A stretch of 64,000 nucleotides of DNA from positions 1 to 64,000 of the forward strand of contig NZ_JACTOJ010000020.1 in assembly GCF_032335695.1 (NCBI RefSeq). Reading direction: 5' to 3'. The position numbers and the translations under genes are program-made. Below are positions 63,653 to 64,000 of the stretch, piece by piece. Source of the stretch: JACTOJ01 sp032335695 (GTDB lineage Bacteria > Bacillota > Clostridia > Clostridiales > Clostridiaceae). Within the stretch, counting starts at the first letter, position 1. Every line of letters starts with the position of its first letter. Below the pieces are notes generated by a model. That model was given only the letters and a program-made list of their open reading frames with translations, searched no databases and was not told the origin of the DNA.

Positions 63653-64000
63653 ATGAACATTACAGAAATTATGAATAAGGATCTTATAAAGCTTGAATTG
63701 GAGGCAGACAATAAAAATGACGCCATCAGAGAATTAGCGGACATCATAGATAAGACTGGTAACTTAAACAATAAGGAAGAGTACATCAACGCAGTAATGG
63801 AGAGAGAAAAGGTATTTTCCACAGGAATAGGAATGGGAATAGCTATACCTCATGGAAAAACCAATGCAGTAAAAAAGCCAACTCTAGCATTCGGAAGAAG
63901 TAAAAAAGGCATAGATTATAATTCAATGGACGGAACTCCTGCAAAATTATTTTTCATAATAGCCGTACCGGAGGATTCAAATGATGAACATCTAAGATTA
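63653..64000 (+). CDS. fruA: PTS fructose transporter EIIA domain, 3' end outside window
   Basis: The first 116 residues are visible. They form an EIIA domain of the fructose family (MNITEIMNKDLIKLELEADN), with phosphorylated His67 in GIAIPHGKT. The gene runs past the end of the window, so whether EIIB and EIIC are fused to it as in FruA cannot be seen. Ribosome binding site GAGGAGAT, 13 bp after fruK. Confidence 0.88.
   Translation, partial: MNITEIMNKDLIKLELEADNKNDAIRELADIIDKTGNLNNKEEYINAVMEREKVFSTGIGMGIAIPHGKTNAVKKPTLAFGRSKKGIDYNSMDGTPAKLFFIIAVPEDSNDEHLRL

Overview
The window looks like chromosomal DNA of an endospore-forming, low-GC Gram-positive anaerobe, most likely Clostridium in the strict sense. 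The evidence is the AT-rich sequence with AT-biased codon use, strong GGAGG-type ribosome binding sites, frequent TTG and GTG starts, a GerA-type spore germination operon, a textbook sigma-H promoter in front of an orphan histidine kinase, and a Tad pilus locus without an outer-membrane secretin. No phage, IS transposase, rRNA or CRISPR array is seen. The species cannot be named from the sequence alone.

Layout. 1-2.9 kb: a self-regulated TetR/ABC-2 exporter operon on the minus strand, with fragments of a small hairpin mobile element around tetR. 3-4.8 kb: thiol peroxidase (with an unusual hairpin between ribosome binding site and start codon) and an orphan polyamine-type binding lipoprotein. 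5-10.9 kb: germination operon A-B-C-B-C. 11-12.9 kb: a cellulose-synthase-like glycosyltransferase with a PilZ domain. 12.9-17.4 kb: a Bce-type response regulator, sensor kinase, ABC ATPase and FtsX permease unit. 17.5-21.6 kb: a drug/metabolite transporter, an MFS exporter, an ArsR-like regulator and peptidase T. 21.7-28.8 kb: a YesM/YesN two-component system divergent from an oligosaccharide ABC importer. 28.8-30.7 kb: DegV and a DUF2161 nuclease-fold protein.

30.9-52.6 kb is the most interesting part, a Tad (Flp) pilus locus with its own Ser/Thr phosphorylation parts: a DUF6382-FHA membrane protein, a PP2C phosphatase, a CpaE-like ATPase with a dead receiver domain, CpaF, TadB, TadC, a Flp pilin, TadE, a DUF5702 TadG-like protein and a lipoprotein. 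Next come a convergent 2199-residue surface protein made of Ig-like repeats, then a PASTA-less transmembrane Ser/Thr kinase with TPRs, a second TadE-like protein and two A24 prepilin peptidases. The second TadE-like protein has three DTEL[L/I] motifs exactly 11 residues apart in a predicted cytoplasmic linker. The FHA protein has a similar ETELL motif just before its FHA domain. I infer a kinase / phosphatase / FHA phospho-threonine switch acting on pilus assembly.

52.6-64 kb: a small XRE regulator, an overlooked 44-residue secreted-peptide gene, DUF4250, RNase Z, SbcDC (again with a hairpin between ribosome binding site and start), the sigma-H-driven kinase, tRNA-Arg(ACG), a doubly broken EamA transporter gene carrying a 139-bp element with a target duplication, and the start of a fructose operon (DeoR regulator, 1-phosphofructokinase, PTS EIIA).
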